Of a stretch of DNA of 64,000 nt, positions 30,561-44,619 are shown one piece after another; positions within the stretch are counted from its first letter, which is position 1, and every line of letters starts with the position of its first letter. A program made the position numbers and the translations under genes. The stretch is from Chrysemys picta bellii. Its lineage: Eukaryota > Chordata > Testudines > Emydidae. A model generated the notes under the pieces. The model worked only from the letters and a program-made list of their open reading frames with translations, had not been told where the DNA came from and ran no database searches. The stretch is from positions 236,040,394 to 236,104,393 of the forward strand of contig NC_088792.1 in NCBI RefSeq assembly GCF_011386835.1, read 5' to 3'.

Positions 30561-33500
30561 TGGAAAAATCCATTTTCAGTCAAATTACCATTTTATTTGA
30601 CCTGCAATGGATTTTTGGCATTCACTATTTTTTTTTTTCACAATTTTTGGATTTGGTTTGACACGAACTGACTTACTTTTTTAATTGCATTTGCCAGTGC
30701 CCCAAAAAATCAGTTATTCACCCAGCTCTGATGTAATGACACTATCAATCAGGGTAGAGCTATCCTGACCTACAAACCCAAAGCCATTCACTTTTCACAG
30801 ACACTCAGGATGATCAGCTTTAGATCAGTGTTTCACTTCTCTAATAGACATGCACAGTACTCACTGCGCCCATGGGTTTCCACCTTCCCATTACTGCTGC
30901 ACTTTCTGCAAAGAACATTCTACACGGCCCATCTGGAAAGCTACTCCCTGACAGTCCAGGGCTCAGGTCAGATGATCATTGTCTTAACTCCCTTGGTCTG
31001 ATTATTCCTTCCTGCTCCTCTTCATCCCACTCCTCCCGCATCCGTCTCCTCGGTTGTAGGGTAAAGTTAGGTTGTAGAGAATGCAACGTATCAAGAGTAC
31101 CTTGTCTCTCTATTCAGGGGCCTATTTTAATAAGCTACAAGTATGGTTTAGGAGCTTGAATCTCATCCTGGTGGTTCTGAGGTCATTGTTCCATTTGTGC
31201 TGTACCTATGTTCACCACTCTGCAGTGACTGCAGTATTTACCTAATTAAGTGTAGCGTGATACTGCAGGTATTTAGTGTGGTGAATGAGACTTCACCTTC
31301 TAATGGTGTCCATTCTATTGTCCTGTGTACATACATTAATGTTGGTGTAAAAAGTACACATTCCTTTTGGGGGCTTTCTCTTCTGCCTGTTTTTAATGAT
31401 TTGAAGTGTTTATCTCTGTCTGTTTGTATAATTTGATATTGAGCAAGGACTGCAATACGCTATTAGTGTGATTACTATATTAGGAAGTTATGAATGGGAT
31501 ATTTATTGTCAATGTGGAACACTGTACATTCCTACATGCCTAATTTGTTGGAAAATGTTCGGTACAAGCAAAAAATTCTGCTTGTTCATGTAGCTGGAAC
31601 GTAAGTAGTATATTTGAAATATAAGTCTAGACATTTTTGCAAACTGCTAAAGAAATGTACAAGTGAAAATATTGTCTTTGGAATGTGTAGGGCCTTTGAT
31701 TGAAGCTAATCTGAAAACTGTCTTGGGAACAAAGTTGCAATCTGTAATAACAGATACTAATTTAATTTTTAACCCATTCTAGAAGTAGTTTTGCTTTGGT
31801 ACAAATTTAAAAATTTTAATGAGGAAGGAAATGTTTTTAACATAAGTTTAAAAAACTTTCCTTGTTTCAGTTGGCACTTAGGATATCGTTTTTAGCGCTA
31901 GCCAGATTCTGTTTCCCCAACCATGTTCCAATTCTTTCTTTCTTTCTTTCTTTTTATTTTAAGGCTCAAAACCTTGAATTTAAAAATAAGAAAACCCATA
32001 TCAAAATCTGAAATCTTCCATCACTGGATCTGGGCATTTTGGATCATGATATAAAGAACTAATCACATCCTTAGTAAATCCCAATGCTATTGTGGAGATC
32101 AACAACATCCCCACTAACTTTCATTGGCATATATATATTTGCGGCTGACTTGTTCAGCTACAAGGCAGCATTTCTATTTCTCAGAAGCCAGACTGGAAAA
32201 TACAGGTTGCTAATTTTATGGCAGCTAATAATAAGGTAACACAAATTTTCCAAGTTCAGGATCTAAGGTGTTTTGGCCCTTGGCCTTCTCTGTGTTTGAA
32301 AATTAGCTTTGCCCAGCAACATTTTATATATATATATAAAAAGTCCATTTTAAGATGACTGTATCTTTTCATCTAATAAGTAAATACTATTAAAAGAATG
32401 CTTATATAGCTACCTCCAAAATGGAAACAAATAGCCCTTTTAATGGACGGTACTCTTTTGAAAGCAACTTATGCAAAACTGGCTAGCACACTATTGACAC
32501 CAGTACCTATTGCTGACTAAGTCGGGGAAAATACACATGGCATATTTTTTTTTCCAAAGAAATGGCCTTTGGATTAAGTTGGCTTTGCCCATTTGTATCT
32601 GTTCTGCCTAACTGATATATGGAGGCTGGTAGCTTGCTGTTTGGATGTTTGCATGATAATCCACAATCTTTGACATTTGTATGCCAAAACAAACAAACAA
32701 AATACCCCCCGCCACACCACCCCAAGGAAAAGTTTAGGCTTTTGCATGATTTATAGACTCTTCACAAGAAGACTTTGGGTCAAATTCTGCTCTTAATTCC
32801 ACCCCTGTTGTGGACCTACAGTAGAGTTCCTCCTAAATTGCATGATTGCATTGCCATACTTCTTGCAGGGCAAGTTCTGCATACAACAGGGTTGTTCTTC
32901 TGGTGCTGCTAGAAGAGCCACAGGACTCCTGTAGAGTACTAGATACTGAAGACTTAACTGCTTTACTGCTCTTTTGTAACCTGATCCTGGCCACACCAAG
33001 CTTAGACTAAAGCAGACGCTAGGCACAATTTTTTATGCATGTGTGTGCAGTCATTTCTGAGCTATAAATCCTGCATTGGTGGTAAGGGTAGCCAAACTCC
33101 TGGATTTACCTTCTACTGGACCCTTTGTTTCTCGAGTTCAAACTAGTATCAGCGAAGCACTGGTAAAATTGAGACAGATCTTCCTTTTTTATATTACAGC
33201 TACTGGAGAGTAGAAACCTGAAGAGAAACTGGCCCTCTTATTGTGTTTGGTTCAGAAGTGCAGATTTTTTTTTTTTCAAACAGTGGAAGAGACTTGGGGA
33301 AGAGGGCGATTCTGGCATAAAGGAAGGTTGCATTTGAAAAGCATACCCTTTAGAGAGGCAATTCATGGAGAGGAAAAGTCCCTAGATGCCTTTGAGACAA
33401 AATTAAAAGGTTAAAAAATGTGATTATGGGACACTTACAGAAGATATAATTGCAAATCAAATAATGGGTAATTGTAACTCATCCCAGTTAAGACAATGAT

Positions 33501-36068
33501 TACTAGCAGAACAACTTCACTTTTTTGAGATTGCAAGGGCTACAGTTCTATGAGCACCAAGCCTCACAAATCGAAAAGAAGGTGATCTCAGTGAATGCTT
33601 TAAAAAGGAATGTGGGTCAGCAGTCAAGAGCTCAAGGGTATAATAAGGTTCAGTGTGATCTGTCTATCTCACGATGACAGAATTGTTACAAATACAGCTT
33701 AAAAGGCACACAAGTCAAAATTGCACAAATGCAATTTTGTAATGCCATTGGAAAGACAGGGCAGTTTACAATGGTTTGCAGAAAAACTGGTGAAAAGCAA
33801 AAGAAAACTCAGAGCCAGAGAATTGGGAAAGGAAGAGGAAAAGTAAATTGATATGATGTGATAGTGGAGTCAAATGATTAAAAAAAAACCCATTCATATT
33901 AGGGGGATGCTCTGGTATAAAACGTTTCAAGAACATTGTGTCTTATAGACCAGTGAGGCTGTAATATAGACAAGCAATCACAGGATACCATAAAGGTGCC
34001 AAAAAATTGCAGCTGAGATCTAGCATAGAAGAAATGTGTACACATGTAAGCCTTACAACCCGAAGCTCTAGAGCATAAGGAGCTCTTGGCTTTCATCTGT
34101 TGGTAAATAGGGGGAAAGAATGGCCAAAGAGCTGCTTCATTTACCTAAGCTGTTTTTCCAGAACTCCAGATGGACAGAAGCTCTAGAGGGGAAGGAGCCC
34201 TCTGCCTCCATCTTTTGGTGAACAGGAGAAAGAACTGACACCGAGGGTTTGCATAAGTTTGTACCCAGAATTCCCTCAGTGACATTTTGGGAGTCACCAT
34301 AACTGTTTTATATAGTCGGAATTGGTTTGATAGTGCAATTAAACTGAAAGGGGGCAGGTGAAATGGAAGCACTTTGTGGTAAAGACTTTGCTCAAAGTCC
34401 TGTATGCTACTGTTTCCCCTCCACTGAGGAGCCTAAGGCATTTAGAGGACTCTTTGATGGGATGCAAAGCAAAGAAGGCTTTTCCTAAAGATGCTGTGGA
34501 TGGTCTAGTGAGGCTCCTCATACCAAATCTCCTAAATAAAACTGAAATCAGTATAGCTGGATTAGGTAGTGGAGCATCAGGACAGAATGAGGTACCACTT
34601 CCCAAGAACTGGACACAAGCCTGCCCAATTGCACCTCAGGACTCGGAGACTGTGAGAGTGGGAGTTAGCGAATGGGGAAGGGGGAAGTGATGTGGTAAAG
34701 GAATGTTTCCCTATTGGAGGTCCCAGAAATTCTGGGTAGGGGCTCAATCCAATGGTGCTTCTTTATTTTCAGAGGGACCCCTATCTACTTGAACCTGGCC
34801 CTTGTCACTGCTGACAACACCTGGCAGTTATACATAAAAAGCCTATGCTAGGGGAATTTCAAACAAATAACAGGCTTTGGAAACAAAGATATTCCATGTG
34901 AGACACATTTTCTTGTACTGCAAAGGAAAATAATAGCTTTTCTGGGACAGGAAACAGCAGTGCAAAAGAGAGTTCTTCAAAGTAGGGAAAGTAGGAAACT
35001 CAAGTGCTATAATTTAAATTCCTCTGAGTTATTTGAGGGATTAGCAACACTATAAGATTTTCCTTTTGAAATCCATGCGGGTTCCAGTATAAAACTAGTA
35101 CCACAGAGCATATGCAGGATTCCTTGCAGGATAAAGAAACTGTAGAAAACAAATTGACTGACTTGAGGAGAGAGTTTCCCTGGAACCAATGAAGAGATTA
35201 AAATACTAGCTAGTCCTAGAAGGGTCAGAGAGCATTTGTACATTATGAGCATTTTTACATTAGGCTAATGAAGCAATAATCTGGGAGTGACACCTGATTC
35301 CTACATTTTAAGACTTCCTTCCAAATATGAATGCAATAATCGTTTTTAGTAGATTTAATTTAAAATGGCATTTTCACCAGATTGACCCATCACCTCCATC
35401 CAAGGCAATCCCTACATTTGTGTTCCCTAAGCGCTTGTACAGGTGCAAATGCCTGATGTTCGAACAATCTTCTACTCCAGAAGTGTTCCATCATGTCATA
35501 CAGCAGGTTTAACATGGAAGGGACTTGGATTATATCTGTTGATATCAAAGTAAAATAGAGATTGAAAAGAGCAAGATATCCCTGCTTACAGAAGGAGCTA
35601 GAGCATATCAAAGACAGGGGAATGAGATAACCAGGAATGAGAATATCATGGGACTTACATAACCATTCACAACTATGCAACACTGCTTTAGTTAAATTTT
35701 GAATAAACTTAATCATAGTGGGCTTTTACCCTGTATCCAATTTACCCTTGTGTAAATGACTACATGCAGTGTATTGCAATGGAAAATCTGCTCTTAGTTT
35801 TCTAATGACATTTAGAGTATTGCTTATAAAGTGATTTGAGATCTATATTGGATAAAAGATGCTACAGAGGTCCATAGAAGAAGATGATGAAAATTTCCTT
35901 TGAAAAAACAATCCTTCAGATTAAGGGGGGGGGGGAATATTTTGCAAATTGTCAAAGTTTGCACTATTGAAAACTTGAAAAAAAAAATTCTAGAAGGTTC
36001 AAAAAATCCAAAAGAACAGCAAGTTGCCCCTTGTCTAGTCTTCCCAGTAGAACAACCTGGAGTTTCCC
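30561..36068. other. No gene; small local duplication at 34065-34225
   Basis: 5.5 kb of mostly unique DNA. It includes a (TTTC)n run (about 31933-31952), a (TA)n run near 32325 and a ~114-bp tandem near-duplication at 34065-34225. The 110-codon frame at 34358-34690 has no recognised motif and a comparable frame on the other strand, so I do not call a gene. Confidence 0.45.
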
Positions 36069-36076
36069 CTTGTGTT

Positions 36077-36439
36077 CAGGGCCGGCTCCAGGCACCAGGC
36101 AACCAAGCACATGCTTGGGGCGGCACCTGGTAAGAGGCGGCGGGGGGAGCGCGGTGCGGCATTCCGTGTGGGGGGTACTCCGGCGGTGCGGCGCTTGGCG
36201 GGGGGGGCGGGCTCTGGCGGCGCAGCACTTGGGGCGGGGTTCCGGCGCGGGGGCGGCGCGGGGCGTGGCGCTGGGAGGGGGGTGTTCCGGCGGCGATCGG
36301 CTGGGGGGGGCGGGCTCCGGCGGCGCGGCGATCGGCGGGGGGGTGGTGCTGGGGGGGGTGGCGCGGTGCTTGGCGGAGGCTCGGGGGGTGGCACTTTTTT
36401 TTGCTGCTTGGGGCAGCAAAAAAGTTAGAGCCAGCCCTG
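36077..36439. mobile_element. hAT-type MITE with 8-bp target duplication
   Basis: The left end CAGGGCCGGCTC pairs with the right end GAGCCAGCCCTG (one mismatch). Perfect 8-bp repeats CTTGTGTT flank it at 36069-36076 and 36440-36447. The middle is extremely G/C-rich (GGCGGCG words), which produces several overlapping Gly/Ala/Arg-rich or Pro-rich frames that are not genes. A shorter relative is at 46016-46246. Confidence 0.92.
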
Positions 36440-36447
36440 CTTGTGTT

Positions 36448-39400
36448 CTAAATGTAAATAACTAAGCTTGTTCCGTTTAAGTACTGTTCAAAAATTATCT
36501 GAATTTAAGTTTCTCTCCAACATAGCAATTTAAATTCAGATAGTTTCCCATTTGACATCAATGGGTCGCTTGGGGTGTATGTAGGAGCAGAATTTGGTCC
36601 ATTCATTCTCGTGACTACGTTTGTAAGTTTTTTCCTAGTAATTTTATCTCTCCACTCATAGGTGAGTAATCTGAAGAAAACAAATATGAAGGTGGTCTTG
36701 TTATTCCCTCAGCAGTACCTGTTGTCAGATACCCTTTACCAGTATTGCAAGTTCCAATTCATGGGATCAGAATTTTATTCTATTTATGGCCCAGCAAGTT
36801 TTGCACTTGTGCTGATCTCTGCTAGAGTACTGTAGTCCAGCATTACTGGGTTGCAAGTAGAATAGAAGAGCAGCTGTGACAGAGCTGGGATCTCCATGTT
36901 TGTGACCTTTCCCTCTATAGAAGTAGCAGAAATAACAAAATTGTTTAACAATCATAAAATCCCAAATGGCTGTTTCCCCAAATAATCCTAGGCAGGCACA
37001 AAGTTTAAAGTCTCACAATACTCCCATCATCTGCAGTCAGGAAGGCTTCATTCTCTCATTCCAATTCATGTTCCATTCTCACCTGACTTTACACATCAGA
37101 AATCTCAGCTGAACAGCAGGTTGCTAGCTGGATGATTAATACAGATTTCATGGAAACTGTTTTAGACTCAATTCATTTATTTGACGAAAATGCAAGATTA
37201 ATACACATATACTTGTTCAATAATGTCTTTAAAGACTTTGGGTAAATTGATCCTTGGTAGTAAGTCTTTCGTATTCAAAAAGATGCATCCATTCTGGATG
37301 TAAATCTGTTGGCTTCAGTGGAGTTACACACAGGATACATTTTGACCTTTTTGTTTCTTAAGCAAAATTAACAAATTCCTTTTACTAATGAATATTGAAA
37401 GCTTTCACTCTTCTAACTCTACTAGTTCTCATCTGTGGAAGAAAGCTTAAGGATAAAGTTTGGATAATGGAAAACCTCAACCTTCCTTCCACTTAAAGTC
37501 AGCAAGATTAAAAATCCGTAATGACATGATCCACTTATTTTTAAAGCAACTGAACAATCTCACATTCATTGATAACTAAGATTTATATTTGGGAATATCA
37601 ATATCATATCCTTACATTTTGGCAAAAAAAAATTCAGCAGAAAATTGTAAGATATTTGCATGCTTTTTCATTAATTGATTAATATGTTAAGTAGTATGAA
37701 CACAGAGTCAATTTTTCAACACATATACAGAACAACTTCTGCCAGAAGCCATCCTTTCTAAGGACCTGTTCCTGGTAGATGCTGAGTGCCCTCAATTCCC
37801 AGCCAGTCCAGTAAAAAAGATGGTTGGAACCACATGGTCTGAAATGTTCAGTGCTCTGAAGTGATGCGCAGGAGAACTCAGTGGGCACTACTTTTCGAGA
37901 ATAAAACTCAGTGATACCAGGAAGGAGGTGCATATCCCAGAAGAGGGCATATTGAAGAACAATAGGAGGATTCCAGTCCTATCCTGCACAGCACCCAGTC
38001 TCCACCTCCAGCCGTCTCCTATGATCTGCTGTATAGCAATCAGACATGGAGCTGAGTTCTGGTATTCGTAGGAGGTGAACATCGCTTGCATGGCTTCCTG
38101 AAATCCTGCCTTTCCCAGTGCAGTGGAATCGTGCTGGTTTCTACTCCCAAGAGATTATCAGCAACTGCAAAGAAATGGGTATATTTGCATCTATATGTAT
38201 GTATTTATTTATTTATTTCAGAACCTTAATTTGTATATATTCAGCTACCCCTACCAAGGAAACTGCAAGAGATTATTTTCCTAGAACATTAATTTATTTA
38301 TTTATAGAGTGGCTATTGCAGTAGCAGTTATACACAACATTTCCTTTCTCATTCTAAATACTCTAGTAGATAATATTGCTTCTAAAGTTAAATTTAGTAG
38401 CACTATGTGAAATTTACCATGTAATTTATGTATGTGTATAAACATTGTGACTGGAACATAGCAAGCTTCACAATTTCCAGTAGGAAACTTAAGCTGGGCA
38501 ATTGGCAAGAATTTTATATCGTCCCAACACCACCGTGCAAAGAGTGTTTTACAACTTACTTGTCTTTCTATCTACTTACTTAAAGCTTTTATTTACAGAA
38601 CAATTAAAGCAAGCAGTGGATAAACTTTAATAGTCTATCAAAACCATAAGTTTAGGAGATATGTAATTGCCATTTTAAATGAGAAACCATGTCAAGCCAG
38701 TGTTGACATATGTATGCCATCTCAAAAAGTGAATTGTTTAGTTGAATAAAATACTCTAAAGTAGCAAATGTACAACCATCAACACAGTCATACTAAATAA
38801 TAGAAATAATGATGTCTTCATTGTTTGAATTACAGTAGCACTGTACAAACCATTGACGTCAAATAGGAGTCTTTCTATTGAATTCAATGGCTTTGGATCA
38901 AGCCCTTAGTAAATAGAATTGGCAATCAAATTTGTCTAATCGTGTCTCCTGTAGTGAATGGGTCATGATTGTCTAAACTGTATTTTAGATGGCATATTCA
39001 ATGATGAAAGAGCAATGATAATATGAAGGAAAAGCTAAGCAAAAAGTCAAGAGACTAGATTGCTTATTTGTTTTTGACAACCCAAAAATATAGTTTAGAA
39101 ATAAAACAAAATGAAATATGCTGTGCAGCTGAAGAACACCTGCTAACTTTCCAAATAAGCTCTACATCTGGGGGGGGGGGGGCGGGGAGAATGAGGACTA
39201 TTTTAGGTGCTGGAAAATATGTTTTGACATTTTAATTAAGGAAGCAATGTTTTTAAATTAAAGTTGCAATAAAGAATAACATTACAGAATGACCAAAAAT
39301 GCTGGAGGACAGAAAGATCAGTATAGAAACTTGTTTCATGACAAATAAACCACTGGACCTTTCCAGTAACAACACTAATATGTACTGTAACGTTTAGCAC

Positions 39401-42400
39401 ATAAAATCCATCTAGTTTCTTTACAGTTGAGGTCAACTAACTTCAACATATTTCAGTATTTTATTTCATTTGTGCCTGCCCCATTCTCTCTATTAGCTTT
39501 CATGACCACGGTTTCATCAAATCATTCTGTTCTTTTTGGTTTGAGTTATTGGCAGGTAGAAATCACCTTGACATTTTAGAAATGTGGTCCTCAAAGTCTG
39601 GAGCGAGTTATGTCACCTTAGTCTTTCCTCTGTAATTGTGTCCTTACTTAACCAGCTGCTGGAAGGTAACTGTAGCTGCTGAGGAAGAATGAGACCATCT
39701 TTTCAGTACTGGTGTTTGTATACACAGAGGTTTGTAATATTCATATCCTAGAAGGATAATTAAAATGATGATATGGTTCCAGGCTAGACCATTGTGGGAA
39801 GATACTCATTCTGGCTGCTGTCTGGCCAATCGGCTGCACCACACTGGGACTCAAGATAGTGAGTGGGGATGAGAAATCTGCTGGGGGCGGGGGCAGGAGG
39901 AAGTGAGACAAACAGAATGGAAAGACAGCTGAGCTTTTAACCTGACTTGGCAGACTTTTCTCCTTTATTGGGTAAACTTTTGGGGGATCAGAGCAGTCCC
40001 ACTTTGGAGTATGCAAATCAGAGTTTGGAAGTGCTCTAGACATCAAGGAGAGAAATACAATGATGATCAGCTTTCTATGTGTTTCTGTGTCTGTATATTC
40101 CTCCCATCGCTCCCTTCTGGTTAGAGGGCAAGATGAACCAAGATTATTAAAGTTGCCTAACCTGAATTGACTGTTTAAAACCTATCCAAGATTGATTGCT
40201 GCAACACAGCAAGCTATGGCTTCTGCTTTCCCCACAAGAGCTTTGTAGCAGAGGCTGCAACAGCCAGAGCCCCAATTCTAAGAGAAGAGATATATGATGG
40301 TTATATCTATGGACATTTTTCTCAAAGATCCAGTTCTAAACAGTAGGTCAGATTCTGCTGTCATTTAGATCAGTGCAATTCCTCCTTAATAGCCTTCTAA
40401 AAGACTAAATCCTAATTTTGTTCTTTTTTCCTTTTATTTTTGCTGCCCTATATTGAAATGTCTCCAAACTGGACACTGTACTCCAGACTGTATGCCTCTG
40501 GCAAAAGCTTTTCTTTTCCAAACCCTTGATGGGTACTTTGGGGCCTCACATTTCGGAGACTTGGCAACTACTAGGCCTAAAGCAAATACAACACCTCACG
40601 TAGAAAGTAACACTGACTGTCATGCTTCAGGTGCTTGCATACACTTCCCGCATAGAACCTAATTTCTAAGAAGAGAATAAGGGCCAGACCCACAGCTGGT
40701 GTCAACTGATATAGCTCCATTGACATTAGTAGAACTAAGCCAGTTGACATCAGCTGAGGATCTAACCCCATATGTTTTGAATTGTGTTTTAGGCATATGT
40801 CGTATGAGAGATTGGTGCAGTCCTGAATGCCAGCAGCCTTACTGCCTGTACAGTATTGTGTTGTACATATTCCTTTTATTATTAGGTTTTTGATTTGAAG
40901 AGGTAATTTCAGAACTAGTCATCCTGTAGAGGAATTACCAATTTTTGCTGAGACGCCCACAAACTCCGTTTCCATCACTGCTTTCCATAGCAGCGGGATT
41001 ACCAGCAGGAATACCACAGACTTTTCAGCACTATTTGTCTCAATAGCAGGATTGCTGGATGGCTTATTCCTATTTTCTGTAGCCATCTTTTGTGATTAAG
41101 AAAATTATGTTCTTCTCTGTTATGTGGAATGTGATTGATGTGTACATTTATAATTGCATTGATTCAGTACTGCTTCTTTAATCTATTTTTTTTTGTTTCA
41201 TTTTATTGTTTGAATAACTTCTTGGAATTTTTATTTATTTGGTGCTATAGTTACACCACAAGCTTGTATTGTACTAGCAGTTAACATTAATAGAGATCAA
41301 TGGATATGTCAAGCTTTATTGGGGCAAATAGTAAATGTACATTTCACTACATTATCCAACAATTGATAAAAATTAATATTAAAATACAGCAAACTCTAAG
41401 TGTCCTCTGTCAAATGTGAATTTATTCTTACAAAACCATCAGCCAATATTAATTACTCTGTATTTTCACAAATCTAAATCTGTGCTTTTGTAAAACCTGA
41501 CTCCTTGACAAACAGTGAGACATTTGGACTGTGGGGCTTATTGAATCCAAAGGACTGAGTTTTGGAGAGTAGTTGGCATTTAGCTAGAGTAATTTACATT
41601 AGACATAAAGCAAAATGGAATGCACAATAAATCATCTTGCAGGAAAAATCACAGATAATGCAAGAAATCTGTGTGTTGGGGAGGGAACTCTACCTGCAGG
41701 GTTTCTCATGAAATAGCACTTCAGATCTCAGGAAGCTTCAAAAGCCCACGCGGCTCTAATGTAGAGTACAATTATATTCTTTGAATGTGTACTTCTTCCT
41801 GGCACATTCTGAAGGTGCACAACCTCTATGGAGAAGCCTGTGGCTGTTTTCATCCTGCCCTGCTCTCTCTCTGGAGATGTATTACATACATGATTTTGTT
41901 CCTGTGCTTGTAGTGATGAAGACAGGGAGGAAAGAAGCGGAAGGAGAAGGAAGATGTTAAGATTGCCAGCTGTGTGAAACTGCACTGAGCTGCAAAATGT
42001 TTTTAGGAAGGTGAATGATTTCACTAGGGCCAATGAAACCCATTTCACTAACAGTCTAAGGCCACTTTGAACCCAGAGTGCTCAAGGATTTACATTAATG
42101 CATGGAGCAACTTAGTTGCTTTACTATGTAAAGTGCTTCAGTCTCTTATATTTAGGAGACAGGAAAGTTGTGTATTAACTGTTTTTATTGATTTATGATG
42201 TTGAGTGGACCATAAATGTGGAAAATAATGTTCTTTGATGGTTCAGGTGTTTCTTAAGAACCTACTGCTGTGGCTCTATATTGCCAGGGGACTTGGTAAA
42301 ACAAGGCAAAACTGTATTGCTGGTGTGTGCGATCTATAACTTGTATATCTGTGAAGTTGTTATCAAAGTAGGGTCTCCAGTTGTGACTGACTCACTCATT

Positions 42401-44047
42401 TACAACTGGGGCTACAGGTAATCCCAGGAAGCAGTGGAGGAGAGGTTTGGTGCTACTATAACACTTCATGTAGGACCATGGTCAGCATATATTACCAGAT
42501 GCAAAAAAGTATCACATGCAGTCAAAGACCCTTTAAGACCTATGATCTTTGGAAACTCTCCTTGGCTGTCCCAACTCCCTGGCAGTCTGGCCAAAATTGC
42601 AGTTAAAATGGGGAAGTTACTATGTATTTCACCTCATAGTAGTCCTGTTGGCATCCCTGCAAAGATAAACACAAAAGGTTAGACTTTGACTCAGAATGGA
42701 AAACCTTGACAAGGGATAAGAATGATTAAGAACATCTCCCCTCACCAGCCCCCACCACCTTGCCCATACATTAGTTAGCCACACCTGAGGTTTAGAGGTA
42801 GGAATTAATAAAGCGCCTCTCTAGTTTACTTCTCCATGGAGCAGTTGGGTAGGGAATAGATGAAGCCATGGAGCCCTTACTACACATTGACCAGATTTGC
42901 TGAGCCGGGGTGTGGGGAAGGAGAGAAGAAGGGAAAGTTAGTAATTTTACTGCTGGTGTAAAACACCCTAAATTACTACCTCTCCAGAACAAGGAGAAAT
43001 CTGGACAATCATGTCTCCACCATGGAGCAATTTATGCAGCACCCCTTGCTCAAAGTTGTGCCTAACGTCCCAAGGTGGCCTAAAACTAAGAAAATAATGA
43101 AGCTAATACCGATTGTTTACCTAGAGAAGAAATGCCGGAGATATTCACTCTGTGGATTGTGACCCAGGTCCCAGCATCTAATGGGTTAATACAGAAAACA
43201 GATCGCTCATGCATACTGTGGTGGAATTTTTATTCAGCACCTGCATTTCACGGGTGCGCACTTATGACTCTCTTTCCTGAAAGAAAGTAAGAGTATGTTT
43301 ACGTAAACTAATTATTTTATTAATGTATTTTATATTTAGAGATATAGATTGGAAGAAAAATAATTGAGCCAGTTGTAGCATATTATATAAGGATCATTGC
43401 TGACAGCATAACAAAGGTGCCACTGAGCCAAAAATGATAATAAAATTCCAGACGGAATTATAAACAGCATCTCATTTCCCTAGTGATGAATGCGGTGCAA
43501 TAGCACAACTATAGTCCCCTAACAAAGCAAGAGGAGGAGCCACTAAACATACTCACCATTTAATACTGGTCATGGAAAACAATTATTTTAAACATACATT
43601 AAATTTCAGAAGAAAATGTTGCTAAATCCCTGGATTTAAATTAAAAAAGCCTGCTCCATTTTGAAGCATCTAAAAAAACGTGCAGAAGGTTCAGAGTGTA
43701 GAGCACTCTGGTTTGAACTTGTGCCATAAAACATTTACTCTATCGTTTCTCTTTAAAATCAGTTTATTTTTAAACCACACTTGCATAAACCAAACTGCAA
43801 CTGAAGATAGCTTGTATTATTGAAGCAAGAGTCACACAGGATCATCTGCATTTGGATTTTCAGTTATATGAATTATGAAAGGAGCATTAATAAAAAGGAA
43901 AACATGCTGTCCTCTGTGAGTTCAAGTGCTGGAATTCTACCAGGGTTTATACTTAGAAACTACCTATTACATGCTAAGAAAATAAAAAGTTGAACAGGAA
44001 GAGTACGAAGGCCCAGATATTAATGTCAGTCTCCTGATACTAGCAGC
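36448..44047. other. Repeat-poor block, no gene recognised
   Basis: 7.6 kb of AT-rich DNA with no mobile element I can recognise, apart from A/T microsatellites (ATTT near 38205-38220) and a G run at 39171-39182. Two adjacent minus-strand frames at 37679-38091 are moderately open but match nothing I know. Confidence 0.4.
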
Positions 44048-44225
44048 CCACTGAGAGAGACCGTGTGGTCTAGAGGAATAAGTATGGGATTAGGAGCCAG
44101 GAACATTTAAATTCTAATCCCAGATCTATCACCTACTTGCTGTGTGTCCCTGGGGTAAATTATTCAATTTATTTATTTCCCAGTTTCCACATGTCTAAAA
44201 TGGGGGTAATAATTAGAGTCTTGGG
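44048..44225 (+). repeat. MIR-type (CORE) SINE
   Basis: It has the head GTGTGGTCTAGAGGAATAAG, the middle GGAGCCAGGAACATTTAAATTC, the core segment CCTACTTGCTGTGTGTCCCTGGG and the tail TTTCCACATGTCTAAAATGGG. This is the classic MIR layout. Confidence 0.8.
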
Positions 44226-44574
44226 ATATACTGTGACCTCATTTCTGGGGTTGGATTCAAGGTCACTGTGGTACTGAATCCTGGACATTTAAAACTCAGT
44301 ATTTTTCTTGAAGTAAATAAAATTATTTAAAATCTGATCATTGGTGGACAAAACATTTCAAACACACATATATAAAATAAAATTGGGGGTTTGGGGTTTT
44401 GCATTGAGAAACTGGAAAATTTGAACAAAAAGAAAAATTTCTGCAAAAGTTTTGTTTGAAAAATAGGCCATTTCATGATAAATAAATAAATTGATGGAAA
44501 ATTTCAGAGCAGGTGTATGTGTCACTATGGTGGGGCCTGTATATGCTGTTCATTCATAGGAATGGTAAGTTTTC

Positions 44575-44613
44575 TAGGGGGCCCTGGATACTTGGTTGAG
44601 AACCACTGTTCTA
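44575..44613. repeat. hAT terminus remnant
   Basis: GGTTGAGAACCACTG followed by TTCTA is a common right terminus of hAT-type MITEs. The matching left end is not seen, so only an end survives. Confidence 0.45.
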
Positions 44614-44619
44614 CATCAG

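Noticed and set aside
34358..34690. 110-codon plus-strand frame
   Set aside because: Unrecognised, with a comparable frame on the opposite strand. There is not enough evidence for an exon.
36031..36465. Several overlapping Gly/Ala/Arg- or Pro-rich frames on both strands
   Set aside because: All arise from the GC-rich core of a hAT MITE with a perfect target duplication.
37679..38091. Two adjacent minus-strand frames that might be one broken gene
   Set aside because: They overlap in different frames, but no residue pattern I recognise supports a family. A protein search would decide.
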